Below the pieces are notes generated by a model. The model saw only the letters and a program-made list of their open reading frames with translations, was not told the DNA's origin and made no database searches. Source: Microbacterium sp. ABRD28 (GTDB taxonomy: Bacteria > Actinomycetota > Actinomycetes > Actinomycetales > Microbacteriaceae). Taken from it: DNA of 64,000 nucleotides. The position numbers and the translations under genes were made by a program. The DNA is taken from contig NZ_CP031015.1 in assembly GCF_003850245.1 (NCBI RefSeq), positions 1-64,000 of the forward strand, in the 5' to 3' direction. Shown one piece after another: positions 32,240 through 40,560 of the stretch (position 1 is its first letter; each line of letters opens with the position of its first letter).

Positions 32240-32875
32240 TCACGACAGCAGCGCGGACTCTTCGGGCCGGCTGACCCGCCAGGCCTCCGCGAAGCGCAGC
32301 AATGCCGTGGCGCCCGGGTCGGGAATGCCGATGCTGCGCTCCTGCAACCACGACGCCCGCCCGCGCCGAGACTGCAGCGGGGTCGTGCGCTCGACGGCGC
32401 CCGCGGCGGCGGCAACGGCCGCGTCGGTCGCCTGCCGCGCATCCGTCGCGCCCTTGAGCGCGTCTGCCACGTCGGCGAGGCCGTCGTAGATCGTCTTGTC
32501 GTCACGTTGGGTCTTTCCTCGCTGGGCGATGCTGCCGGCCGCCGCCTCGACGAACGCCTGGGCGTCGGTGACGGAGATCTCGGTCTTGTCGGCCCACACG
32601 CGCGACCCGGCGAGGAGCGCACCGGCGACGAGCGCCGCCATCGTCGAGGGGTTGGCATTGGCGAAGGCCTTGGCCGTGGCTCGCGCGATATCGGTCGGGG
32701 TGGCATCTCCTGGCAGCTCTTCGAGGGCCGCGATCACCGCGCGTGAACCCATAGAGACGGTGATGCCGAGATCGCCGTCGCCGAGCTGCTGGTCGAGGTC
32801 GCGCAGCTCGTCGGCCGAGTCGACGAGCACAGCAAGGCTGCGGCGCAGCTGGGCGTTCAGTTCAGGGGCGTTCAT
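32240..32875 (-). CDS. dhaL: Dihydroxyacetone kinase-like subunit DhaL
   Basis: 211-residue all-helical nucleotide-binding subunit. The Mg-ADP/ATP motif LDQQLGDGDLGITV keeps the three Asp. DKTIYDGLADV and the C-terminal GRASWLQERSIGIPDPGA (DPGA motif) are conserved. The Gly/Ser motif normally reading GGxSG is replaced by NPSTM in ANANPSTMAALVAGALL, so nucleotide binding may be altered. Adjacent DhaK is separated by 1 base. There is no DhaM phosphotransfer subunit, pointing to ATP as donor, as in tetrulose kinases of the same family. Confidence 0.85.
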   Translation of the reverse strand: MNAPELNAQLRRSLAVLVDSADELRDLDQQLGDGDLGITVSMGSRAVIAALEELPGDATPTDIARATAKAFANANPSTMAALVAGALLAGSRVWADKTEISVTDAQAFVEAAAGSIAQRGKTQRDDKTIYDGLADVADALKGATDARQATDAAVAAAAGAVERTTPLQSRRGRASWLQERSIGIPDPGATALLRFAEAWRVSRPEESALLS

Positions 32876-32876
32876 G

Positions 32877-33878
32877 TCAGTTCTCCTCGAAGAAGGGCGA
32901 GCGGGCCGGGGCGTTGAGCAGTGCGAGACGGTCGTCGTTCAGCGCGAGCAGCGAAATGGACGCACCGGCCATCTCGAGACTCGTGGCGTATTCGCCGACG
33001 TAGTTCTTCGCGATCGTGATTCCGCGCCCGGTGAGCATCTGATGGGTCTTGCGGTAGAGGACGTAGAGCTCCTCCAGCGGTGTGGCGCCGAGGCCGTTGA
33101 CGAGCACGGCGACGCGCGCGCCCTCGGAGAGCTCGAGGTCGTCGACGAGCGCGGCGACGATGTGCTCGGCAATCTCGTCCGCGGTCTCGAGGGGGCCGCG
33201 GCGGGTGCCGGGCTCGCCGTGGATACCGATTCCGATCTCCATCTCGCCGTCGGGCAGCTCGAAGCTCGGCTTGCCGGTCGTCGGGAGGATGGTGGGGGCG
33301 AGGCCGATCCCCATGGTCGCGGTGTGCTCCACGACGTCCTCGGCGATCGCGGCGACCTCATCGAGTGAGTCACCCCGCTCGGCCGCAGCACCGGCAGCCT
33401 TGTACGCGAAGAGAATCCCCGCGACACCGCGACGGTCTGTCTTGCGTTCCTTCGGCTGGCTGGCGACGTCGTCGCGCCCGAGCACGGTGCGCGTCGGAAT
33501 GTCTTCGAGCTCGGCGAGGTCGACGGCGAGGTCGAAGTTGAAGACGTCGCCGCCGTAGTTGCCGTACAGGTACAGCACGCCCTTTCCGCCGTCGACGGCT
33601 TTGGTCGCCTGGAAGATCTGATCAGAGCTCGGAGAGCTGAACACGTTCCCGATGGCGACCCCCGAGCAGAGGCCCTCGCCGACGTACCCCTTGAACAGGG
33701 GCAGGTGACCGGAGCCGCCGCCGGTGACGATGCCCACCTTCCCGGCGACCGGGGCGTCGGCGCGAACGAGGATCCGCAGATCGTCGCCCGGAATCTTCAC
33801 CAGGTCGGGGTGGGCGAGCAGAATACCTTCGACGAACTCGTCGACGAACGCCTCCGGGGCGTTGATGATCTTCCTCAT
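32877..33878 (-). CDS. dhaK: Dihydroxyacetone kinase-like subunit DhaK
   Basis: 333-residue substrate-binding subunit. VTGGGSGHLPLFKGYVGEG carries His58 (acid/base), and MEIGIGIHGEPGTRR carries His220, the residue that binds the keto-sugar covalently as a hemiaminal. LYLYGNYGGDVFNFDLA and VLVNGLGATPLEELYVLY follow the family. The substrate may be dihydroxyacetone or a tetrulose; actinobacterial DhaK homologues include erythrulose kinases. It lies just after the two permease genes and before DhaL, so the importer probably brings in the precursor polyol or ketose. Confidence 0.9.
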   Translation of the reverse strand: MRKIINAPEAFVDEFVEGILLAHPDLVKIPGDDLRILVRADAPVAGKVGIVTGGGSGHLPLFKGYVGEGLCSGVAIGNVFSSPSSDQIFQATKAVDGGKGVLYLYGNYGGDVFNFDLAVDLAELEDIPTRTVLGRDDVASQPKERKTDRRGVAGILFAYKAAGAAAERGDSLDEVAAIAEDVVEHTATMGIGLAPTILPTTGKPSFELPDGEMEIGIGIHGEPGTRRGPLETADEIAEHIVAALVDDLELSEGARVAVLVNGLGATPLEELYVLYRKTHQMLTGRGITIAKNYVGEYATSLEMAGASISLLALNDDRLALLNAPARSPFFEEN

Positions 33879-33882
33879 GGGG

Positions 33883-35004
33883 TCAGTCCTTTCCGGTGCT
33901 TCGCGTGTTCGCGGATCTGTGGGTGGCGACGGCGACCGTTTCGCTCGTCGCCGGCGGTGACGAGCGCGCTCGCCGACGGAATCTCAGCTGGTCGAAGACC
34001 ATGACGGCGATGAGCAGCACGCCCTGTGCGATGGCGTACTCGTACGCCGAGAGGCGGAGTGCGGTGAAGCCGCTCGAGACGACCTGCAGGGTGAGGGTCG
34101 CCAACACCACTCCGAAGACTGTCGCGAACCCGCCATTGGGGTTCGTGCCGCCGAGCACAGCGATGACGATGGCGAGCAGGATGTAGCTGGAGCCGTAGTC
34201 GGCGCTGGCAGACGGGTTCCTCGACAGGAAGATGAGGCCGGCCAGCGCTCCGAGGATCCCGGAGATGACGTAGGTCGCCATGAGCGTGGTGCGACTGCTG
34301 ATACCCGAGTATCGAGCGGCCGTCGGGTTGGCCCCTTGCAGCTGGATCTTCCGCCCGATCGGGGTTCGATCGATGACGACGGCGAGGACGATCGCGACCA
34401 CCACGAGGATGACGAAGAGGATCGGCACGCCGACGGCGGTGCTCCGCCCGATGGCCGTGAGCACGCTCGGGGCACCCGAGATCGTCACGCCACCGGTCCA
34501 GATCAACGCGATGCCGTTGAACAGCTGCATGGTGGCGAGGGTGGTGAGGATCGGGGTGATCCCCACGACGCTGACGAGCACCCCGTTGACCGCGCCGAGC
34601 GCCGCACCCACTCCGACGCCGGCGAGCACGATGAACGGGGCGACACTCTCAGCCGTCTCCGGGCCCGCCCCGGCCGACACGGCCGTGTACAGCGACGACA
34701 CGGTGATCGCCGAGACGTTGGCGATGGCGACGACGGAGAGATCGATGCCGCCGGTGAGCATGGCGAGCATCATCGCCAGGGAGATGAGCCCGATCTCGGG
34801 CGCACCCACACCGATGTTCTGGAGGTTCACCGGGTTGAGGAACACCCGGGGGTTGAGGATGGCGAAGATCGCGAAGGTGATGAGGAGAAGGATCACCATC
34901 CGGCCCGCACCACGCGGCACCTGGATGCGGGAGATCAGCGACGCGAACGAGGAGTCGACCTTCTGGTTCGCCCGCTTCAGGTCGGAGAGCTTCTCGGCGT
35001 TCAT
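33883..35004 (-). CDS. Ribose-type ABC permease (second of two)
   Basis: 373-residue RbsC-family permease. Start at 35004 (MNAEKLSDLKRANQK); the longer frame upstream is antisense to the neighbouring permease. Hallmark AMLTGGIDLSVVAIANVSAI after the first helices, PILTTLATMQLFNGIALIWT, then RTPIGRKIQLQGANPTAARY and VLGGTNPNGGFATVFG. Its start overlaps the first permease stop (ATGA). Two different permeases indicate a heterodimeric channel, as in several pentose/autoinducer-type importers. Confidence 0.9.
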   Translation of the reverse strand: MNAEKLSDLKRANQKVDSSFASLISRIQVPRGAGRMVILLLITFAIFAILNPRVFLNPVNLQNIGVGAPEIGLISLAMMLAMLTGGIDLSVVAIANVSAITVSSLYTAVSAGAGPETAESVAPFIVLAGVGVGAALGAVNGVLVSVVGITPILTTLATMQLFNGIALIWTGGVTISGAPSVLTAIGRSTAVGVPILFVILVVVAIVLAVVIDRTPIGRKIQLQGANPTAARYSGISSRTTLMATYVISGILGALAGLIFLSRNPSASADYGSSYILLAIVIAVLGGTNPNGGFATVFGVVLATLTLQVVSSGFTALRLSAYEYAIAQGVLLIAVMVFDQLRFRRRARSSPPATSETVAVATHRSANTRSTGKD

Positions 35005-36020
35005 GCGCGGCTCACTTCCTTCTCTAGGAGCACCGCCGATGGCCGCGACCGCAGCGCGGCGAACGCTTGGATGCTCACGCCGACGAGCAGGAGCACGCCG
35101 ACGGCTGCCCGCTGCCAGGTGCTCGGCACACCGATGAGGACGAGGTTGTTGTTGATCAGCTGCACCAGGAGCACTCCGAGCACCGTGCCCAGCACCGATC
35201 CGCGGCCGCCGAAGATCGACGCACCTCCGAGAACCACTGCGGCGATGATGTCGAGCTCGGTTCCCACGAGCGTCTGGGGATTGGCGTTTCGGCCCAGGAT
35301 CACGAAGATCACGCCGCCGATTGCGGCCAGGCCCCCCACCAGAACGTAGAGCAGCACCTGTGTGCGCACCACTTTGATGCCCACGCGGCGGGCGGCTTCG
35401 ATATCGCCCCCGATGGCGTAGATGCTTCGTCCGAAGGTGGTGCGGGTGAGCATCCACCAGACCGCGATCGCCAGCAATACGACGGGTACGAGCATCATGT
35501 GCAGGTAGCCGGCGCCCGGGATGTCGACGAGGTAGGCCCCACCGGCGCCGGAGACGCTCGGAGGAAGGGCTCCGGCGGAGATGTAGGCCGAGCCGATGTA
35601 GGTGAGCAGGACGCCCTTGATGATCCCCTGGGTGCCCAGCGTGACGATGAGCGTCGGGAGGCGGAATCGCGCGATGACGAATCCGTTCAGAAGACCCCAC
35701 AGCGCCCCGACCACGATGGCGATCGCGAAGATGCCGACGAGCGTCGGATCGAAGCTCGCCTGCGACGACCACGCCACCGTGGTGTACGCGGCGAAGATCG
35801 CGATGGCCGGGAACGAGACGTCGATTCCGCCTGAGATCATCACCATGAGCACCCCCAGCGCGAACACGAGGGGGACGAGTGAGCTCCGCACGAGTGCGAA
35901 GAACGTATTCGGGGTGAGGAAGGCCGGACTTGCCAGCGACATCCCGATGATGACGACGAGGATGACGGCGGCGAGCACTCCCTCGTTGTTCGGCCCGCGG
36001 AGTCGGTGGAGCATGTCCAT
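35001..36020 (-). CDS. Ribose-type ABC permease (first of two)
   Basis: 339-residue RbsC-family permease. Helices from residue 18; hallmark VLMVMISGGIDVSFPAIAIF, FRLPTLIVTLGTQGIIKGVL, RTTFGRSIYAIGGDIEAARR and VVLGGASIFGGRGSVLGTVL. The ATG shares one base with the stop of the ATPase gene (TGATG). Together with the next gene it forms the membrane channel of the importer. Confidence 0.9.
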   Translation of the reverse strand: MDMLHRLRGPNNEGVLAAVILVVIIGMSLASPAFLTPNTFFALVRSSLVPLVFALGVLMVMISGGIDVSFPAIAIFAAYTTVAWSSQASFDPTLVGIFAIAIVVGALWGLLNGFVIARFRLPTLIVTLGTQGIIKGVLLTYIGSAYISAGALPPSVSGAGGAYLVDIPGAGYLHMMLVPVVLLAIAVWWMLTRTTFGRSIYAIGGDIEAARRVGIKVVRTQVLLYVLVGGLAAIGGVIFVILGRNANPQTLVGTELDIIAAVVLGGASIFGGRGSVLGTVLGVLLVQLINNNLVLIGVPSTWQRAAVGVLLLVGVSIQAFAALRSRPSAVLLEKEVSRA

Positions 36021-37516
36021 CAGGCGGTCATCCTTTCCTGGATTCCGCCGACCTGAATCTCGTCGCCGGCCAGTTCGGCGACGATGCGTCCGGCGCGGAC
36101 GATCAGCACACGGTGGCAGCTGGACACCAGCTCGGGGATGTCATCGGAGATGACGATGATCCCCATGCCGTTCGCCGCCTGCTCGCGAAGGATCGTGAAG
36201 ATCTCCTCCTTCGACCCGATGTCGACCCCGACGGTGGGGCCGTTGAGCATCAGCACCGCGGGGCGCCGGTCGAGCCACTTGGCGATGACGACGCGCTGCG
36301 CGTTGCCGCCCGAGAGGCTCCGCACCGGCGCGTCGACGTTCGGTGCCTTGACCCGCAGGCGTGCGAAAAGGTCGGCCATCGATGCACGGATACGCCCGCG
36401 ATCGAGCAGCTGCGCCCTGTTGCGGTACGAGTCCAGCGAGGCGGCCACCATATTGTCGGCGATCGACTTCTCCAGGAAGAGGCCCTGGGTGAGACGGTCT
36501 TCGGGCACGTAACCGATACCGGCGCGGATTGCGTCGCTGATGGAGCGGATGCGGTGAAGCTTTCCCGCGACGGCGATCGTTCCCGAGTCAGCGGGCGCCA
36601 CTCCGAAGATCGCCTCGGCGATCTCGCTTCGGCCGGAACCGAGAAGGCCGGTGAGCCCGAGCACCTCGCCCGGGCGCACCTCGAACGACACGTCCTGGAA
36701 GGCACCCGCGCGGGTGAGATCGGTGACGGTCAGTACGGGGTCGAGACCGGGTGCGAGCTCGTCGACGCGGCGGTCACCGCTCACCTCGCGTCCTGTCATC
36801 GCTGTGGCGATGCTGCGCGCGGTGTACTCCGACGCCGGGCCCGACTCGACGACCTCACCGTTTCGCAGGACAGTGACGTGCTGGGAGATGGAAAGGACTT
36901 CGTCGAGCTTGTGGCTGACGAAGACGACGGCAACGCCCCGCTCCTGCAGCCGGCGGACGATCGCGAAGAGGCGATCGACCTCGGTGTGGGTGAGGGCCGT
37001 GGTCGGCTCATCCATGATGAGCACGCGCGCCTCCCCCACCAGCGCACGACAGATGGCGATGAGCTGGCGATCGGCGACCGAGAGATGCTCGACGTCGGCG
37101 TCGAGATCGATGTGCAGCCCGAGGTCGGAGACGATCTGCTCGGCCGCGGCGCGGATGCGGCGATGCGACGAGAGCCGGCGACCGGCGGCGAGCTCGCTCA
37201 GCATCGCAATGTTCTCGGCGGCGGTGAGGTTGGGAAACAGGGAGAAGTCTTGATAGATGACCTGGATGCCGGCGCGGATGGCCTGGCTGGGGGTGACGTG
37301 TGCGTGCGCCTCGTCATCGATGATCAGCTCGCCGGAGTCGGGTCGCTCCACGCCGCTGATGACCTTGATGAGGGTGGACTTGCCGCTGCCGTTCTCGCCG
37401 GCAAGGCAGTGGACCTGCCCCGCGTCGAGTCGGAGCGACATCCCTCCGAGTGCACGGACACCGCCATAGGTCTTGACGATGTCGCGCACTTCGAGAACTG
37501 TTCGGGCTGCGCTCAT
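36020..37516 (-). CDS. Ribose-type ABC transporter ATPase (two nucleotide-binding domains)
   Basis: 498-residue RbsA-type protein. N-terminal domain: Walker A AGENGSGKSTLIKVI, signature LSVADRQLIAICRAL, Walker B VLIMDEPTTALTH. C-terminal domain: degenerate Walker A TGLLGSGRSEIAEAIFG, signature SLSGGNAQRVVIAKWL, and GPTVGVDIGSKEEIF. The start is ATG at 37516. It lies between the binding-protein gene (beyond a hairpin) and the two permeases, a complete importer set. Confidence 0.92.
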   Translation of the reverse strand: MSAARTVLEVRDIVKTYGGVRALGGMSLRLDAGQVHCLAGENGSGKSTLIKVISGVERPDSGELIIDDEAHAHVTPSQAIRAGIQVIYQDFSLFPNLTAAENIAMLSELAAGRRLSSHRRIRAAAEQIVSDLGLHIDLDADVEHLSVADRQLIAICRALVGEARVLIMDEPTTALTHTEVDRLFAIVRRLQERGVAVVFVSHKLDEVLSISQHVTVLRNGEVVESGPASEYTARSIATAMTGREVSGDRRVDELAPGLDPVLTVTDLTRAGAFQDVSFEVRPGEVLGLTGLLGSGRSEIAEAIFGVAPADSGTIAVAGKLHRIRSISDAIRAGIGYVPEDRLTQGLFLEKSIADNMVAASLDSYRNRAQLLDRGRIRASMADLFARLRVKAPNVDAPVRSLSGGNAQRVVIAKWLDRRPAVLMLNGPTVGVDIGSKEEIFTILREQAANGMGIIVISDDIPELVSSCHRVLIVRAGRIVAELAGDEIQVGGIQERMTA

Positions 37517-37544
37517 AAGAGTCCGGACTCCTTCGGTGTGCGGC

Positions 37545-37576
37545 GCGGGGGCAGGGCCGGAGCGTCCTGCCCCCGC
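37545..37576 (-). terminator. Stem-loop after the binding-protein gene of the DhaKL operon
   Basis: GCGGGGGCAGG/CCTGCCCCCGC (11 bp) with a 10-base loop, 13 bases after the binding-protein stop and 28 bases before the ATPase start. No U-tract; likely attenuates or stabilises so that the first cistron is made in excess. Confidence 0.6.
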
Positions 37577-37589
37577 ACACGCGGATGGA

Positions 37590-38633
37590 TCAGAAGTCGT
37601 ACTCGGCCACATTCGAGGCGTCGACGACGACGCCGGCGTCGCCGGCGAAGACGTTGTCGAAGCCCTCGAGCTTCACCAGCGACTCGTAACCGGGAACACC
37701 CAGGTCGGTGCCCTCTTCGATGGTTCCGCCGTCAGCGAGGATCTGCGCGATCGCCAGCTGGGCCTTGCCGGCGAGCGCCGGGTCCCAGAAGAAGATCTTG
37801 TCGATGGCGCCCGAATCGAGGTAGCTGCCGGCCACCGAGGGAATCGAGGTACCCATCACGCAGACGCTGTCAGCCTTGCCGGCCTCTTCGACGGCGCGCG
37901 CGATACCGACGACGTCGGTGCCCGCCGAGCCCTGGAAGCCCTTGATGTCGGGGTACTTCGCCAGCAGCTCCTTGGCCTTGTTGTAGGCGACCTCTTCGTC
38001 CTCCTCGGATTCGATCGGGTCTTCCAAGCGGGTCATCTCGGGGAAGTTCGCCTCCTGGTTCTCCAGGGCGCCCGATACCCACTCTCCGTGCGAGCCGTTG
38101 GTGAGACGGCCGACGAACTGGACGTATCCGCCCTCCTCGTCCATGCATTCGGCGAGGTTGTCCATGATCTGCGAACCGTACGCGGTGTTCTCGAACGCCT
38201 CGATGTCGACGTCGACGTTCTCGATGCCGGCGGCCTCGTGGGCGACGACGATGATGCCGGCGTCCTTCGCCTCGCCCAGCACCGACGCAAGCCCCGCGAC
38301 GTCGTTCGGGACGACGGTGATGGCGAGCGGTTCCTGAGCGATGAGGTTCTGGATGATCTCGACCTGGCCCTCGTTCGTGGCCTCGGACGGGCCCTCCTGG
38401 CGGGCGTCCAGGCCGGTCTCGGTGGCCCACTCGTCAACGCCGACCTGCATGCGGTCGAACCAGCCGATGCCGGTCGCCTTGACGACGGTGACGTAGGCGC
38501 CGGGTGCGCCCTCCGAACCGCCGCCGGTAAAACCACCATCATCCGCTGTGCCACCGGCGGTGGTACCGCAGCCGGTGAGGGCGAACACTGTGGCGCCGGC
38601 GAGCAGCGCGATTGCAGGGGTCTTGCGCTTCAT
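37590..38633 (-). CDS. Sugar-binding lipoprotein (RhaS/LsrB-like), first gene of the DhaKL operon
   Basis: 347-residue lipoprotein: MKRKTPAIALLAGATVFALT then lipobox LTGC (Cys22). Mature domain starts after a Gly/Ala/Asp linker with YVTVVKATGIGWFDRMQVGV, a pattern of autoinducer-2/rhamnose-type receptors, followed by QEGPSEATNEGQVEIIQNLI, ITVVPNDVAGLASVLGEAKD, and KGFQGSAGTDVVGIARAVEE. It is the first gene of the roughly 11-kb operon running to 27759 and diverges from the DeoR regulator. Specificity is probably for a short-chain sugar or polyol. Confidence 0.9.
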   Translation of the reverse strand: MKRKTPAIALLAGATVFALTGCGTTAGGTADDGGFTGGGSEGAPGAYVTVVKATGIGWFDRMQVGVDEWATETGLDARQEGPSEATNEGQVEIIQNLIAQEPLAITVVPNDVAGLASVLGEAKDAGIIVVAHEAAGIENVDVDIEAFENTAYGSQIMDNLAECMDEEGGYVQFVGRLTNGSHGEWVSGALENQEANFPEMTRLEDPIESEEDEEVAYNKAKELLAKYPDIKGFQGSAGTDVVGIARAVEEAGKADSVCVMGTSIPSVAGSYLDSGAIDKIFFWDPALAGKAQLAIAQILADGGTIEEGTDLGVPGYESLVKLEGFDNVFAGDAGVVVDASNVAEYDF

Positions 38634-38823
38634 TTTTCACTCCTTCGTGATCACAGTCGCGTCACCTTTGCGCGTTCGCGACGATCCAGAGCCTGACATT
38701 ACGCAGGTTTTCGAGGCTTCGTCAATCTTTATCGCTCACATTTGCGTATTTCTGATTACTTCTGCGCAATTTCGCGCAGGCCAGGAGCTATAGTCTGGTG
38801 CGAGACGAAAGGATGCCGCGGCG
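38634..38823. promoter_or_regulatory. Divergent promoter/operator region, DhaKL operon and DeoR regulator
   Basis: A 190-base AT-enriched gap. It contains a dyad CTGCGC-AATTTC-GCGCAG (38762-38779), a CACATTTGCGTATTTC stretch (38737-38752) and TTTGCGCGTTCGCG (38667-38680), all sharing TTGCG-type cores. TATAGT at 38789-38794 is a good -10 for the DeoR gene. DeoR-family repressors commonly bind repeated short cores in such divergent gaps. Confidence 0.55.
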
Positions 38824-39561
38824 ATGACGCGACAGGCGCAGATCCTCGAACTGCTGGCGGAGCGGGGATTCCACTCGGTCGGCGAGCTCGCCGACATCCT
38901 CCGGGTCGCACCTTCGACGATTCGGCGCGATCTCGAGCAGCTCGCCGACCGCCAGTTGGTGCGACGGACTCATGGCGGGGCGGTGCCGATCGAGTCGAAT
39001 GGAGTCGCGAGCGCGGGCGCGACGCTGCACCGCGCCGAGAAAGAGGCGATCGGTCGAGCGATGGCCGACCGCATCCTGGACGGTCAGACGGTCCTGCTCG
39101 ACAGCGGATCGACCACGCTCGAAGTCGCGCGCCATCTGCACAGTTCGCGGCTGACGATCGTGACCAATGACCTCCGCATCGGGTCGGTGATCGCCGAGAA
39201 GCAATCCGCGAACCTGGTGTTCATCGGCGGGGAGCTCCTCCCGAACGACTTCTCGATGTGGGGCCCGACCTCGGTCGAGCAGCTGCGCCACCTTCGGGTG
39301 AATGTGGCCATCCTTGGCTGCGACACCGTGCTCGACGACGGGCTCTACTCGGTGTCGAGCTACGAGATCGAGCTGAAGCGCGTCATGCTCTCGATCGCCA
39401 GCGACGCCTTCTTCGTCGCCGACAGCTCCAAGTTCGGTCGCGACGCGCTCTTCCGCATCGCCGAGCTCGAGCCGTTCCAGGCGGGTATCACCGACGCACA
39501 CCTCGATCCGCTGCGCGCATCGACCTTCCCGGTGCCGCTCATCCGCGCGACATCCGGCTGA
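38824..39561 (+). CDS. DeoR/GlpR-family repressor
   Basis: 245 residues. N-terminal HTH QILELLAERGFHSVGELADI then PSTIRRDLEQLADRQLVRRT and HGGAV, the DeoR signature. C-terminal sugar-phosphate sensor: MADRILDGQTVLLDSGSTTLE, LTIVTNDLRIGSVI, VFIGGELLPNDFSMWGP, and DSSKFGRDALFRIAELE. DeoR proteins sense phosphorylated sugars, which fits an operon with two kinases. It is divergent from that operon and most likely controls it. A small hairpin overlaps its stop. Confidence 0.9.
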   Translation: MTRQAQILELLAERGFHSVGELADILRVAPSTIRRDLEQLADRQLVRRTHGGAVPIESNGVASAGATLHRAEKEAIGRAMADRILDGQTVLLDSGSTTLEVARHLHSSRLTIVTNDLRIGSVIAEKQSANLVFIGGELLPNDFSMWGPTSVEQLRHLRVNVAILGCDTVLDDGLYSVSSYEIELKRVMLSIASDAFFVADSSKFGRDALFRIAELEPFQAGITDAHLDPLRASTFPVPLIRATSG

Positions 39562-39568
39562 AGCCGGA
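39553..39568. terminator. Small hairpin at the convergent DeoR/nitrilase gene ends
   Basis: TCCGGC-TGAA-GCCGGA, 6-bp stem whose loop contains the DeoR stop codon, in the 26-base gap to the convergent hydrolase gene. A possible bidirectional terminator. Confidence 0.45.
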
Positions 39569-39587
39569 CGGCGCGGGTGAATTCCCG

Positions 39588-40460
39588 TCATTGCACCGAC
39601 AACCGTGGCGGCAGTCCTGTGCGATTCGGCAACGCCCCGAACGCCCGGTCGACGTCAGTGAGATAGGTGTTGACGCGTCGCGCGGCAGCGATGCCCGAGC
39701 GCGGCACCTCGACGACCGCGACACCCTCCTCGTCGCCGAGAATGACGGCGTTGTGGCCGAAGGGCGTCGCGATGCAGCTGCGGCCGGTGAAGCCCGGCCC
39801 GCAGTGGTTGGCGTAGGCGATGACCACACCGTTCTCGAGCGCCCGAGCAGGCACCTGCAGCGTAGAGATCTGCCTCGCCGAATAGTGCCACGCCTTCCCC
39901 AACCCCTCCGCCTGCTCGTCGGCGCGCGGCACCGCAGTGGGGATGAGCAGAACGTCGGCGCCCGCGCGAGCGAGCGCACGGCTGAACTCCGGAAACTCGA
40001 CGTCGTAACAGATGCCGGCGCCCCACACCCAGTCCCGCCACGCGAAGACCTCGCCGTAGGCGCCGGCCGGGGTCATCCATTCACGCTCCGTATCACCGAA
40101 CAGGTGCCGCTTGTACACCCGGGCGATCTCCTCGCCGCCCGTGCCGAAGACCGACGCGGCGATGTAGTGCGCGCGGGCACTTTCGGGGCAGGCGGCGCTG
40201 TCGACGGAGGATGCCACGAGGGCCACACCCGCGCTGCGCGCGATGTCGGCGAGCGATGACCGGATCGCGGCGCCATCGTGCCGCCACGCGCGATCGGGCG
40301 CGTAGCCGGTGGCGAAGAGCTCGGGAGTGACGACGATCTCGGCGCCGGCATCTTTCGCCTCGAGGACGAGCCTGGTGACAGTGGCGAGGTTCTGATCGAC
40401 GTCATCGATCACCGCGACGCCCTGGGCGACCGCGACGCGGCGCGAGGAGGTGTTGTCCAC
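39588..40460 (-). CDS. Carbon-nitrogen hydrolase (nitrilase superfamily)
   Basis: 290-residue amidase-type enzyme. Catalytic triad Glu47 (VVTPELFATGY), Lys117 (RVYKRHLFGDTE) and Cys151 (WGAGICYDVEFPEFS), with a second Glu near ERE. The family hydrolyses amides, ureides or nitriles. It is a single-gene transcript with its own 23-bp operator at 40521-40543. That operator is the same as the one before the NCS1 permease operon at 47087, so it probably belongs to that pathway. The substrate is likely a nitrogenous compound imported by the permease (inference). Confidence 0.9.
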   Translation of the reverse strand: MDNTSSRRVAVAQGVAVIDDVDQNLATVTRLVLEAKDAGAEIVVTPELFATGYAPDRAWRHDGAAIRSSLADIARSAGVALVASSVDSAACPESARAHYIAASVFGTGGEEIARVYKRHLFGDTEREWMTPAGAYGEVFAWRDWVWGAGICYDVEFPEFSRALARAGADVLLIPTAVPRADEQAEGLGKAWHYSARQISTLQVPARALENGVVIAYANHCGPGFTGRSCIATPFGHNAVILGDEEGVAVVEVPRSGIAAARRVNTYLTDVDRAFGALPNRTGLPPRLSVQ

Positions 40461-40520
40461 ACCTGCTCCTTCCTGACGCGCCTTCGCGTCCTCGGCCGTC
40501 CCTGCGCGACCATGATGGCA

Positions 40521-40543
40521 TAAACCAAATCTGTTTTGGTTTA
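40521..40543. promoter_or_regulatory. Palindromic operator, copy 1 (before the nitrilase gene)
   Basis: TAAACCAAA-TCTGT-TTTGGTTTA, perfect nine-base arms with a five-base spacer, 60 bases upstream of the nitrilase start. Both arms and the spacer length are identical to the site at 47027-47049. The PfkB gene ends 18 bases away on the same strand, so the site can only serve the nitrilase gene. Confidence 0.85.
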
Positions 40544-40560
40544 CTCACGGCGCGGAAGTC

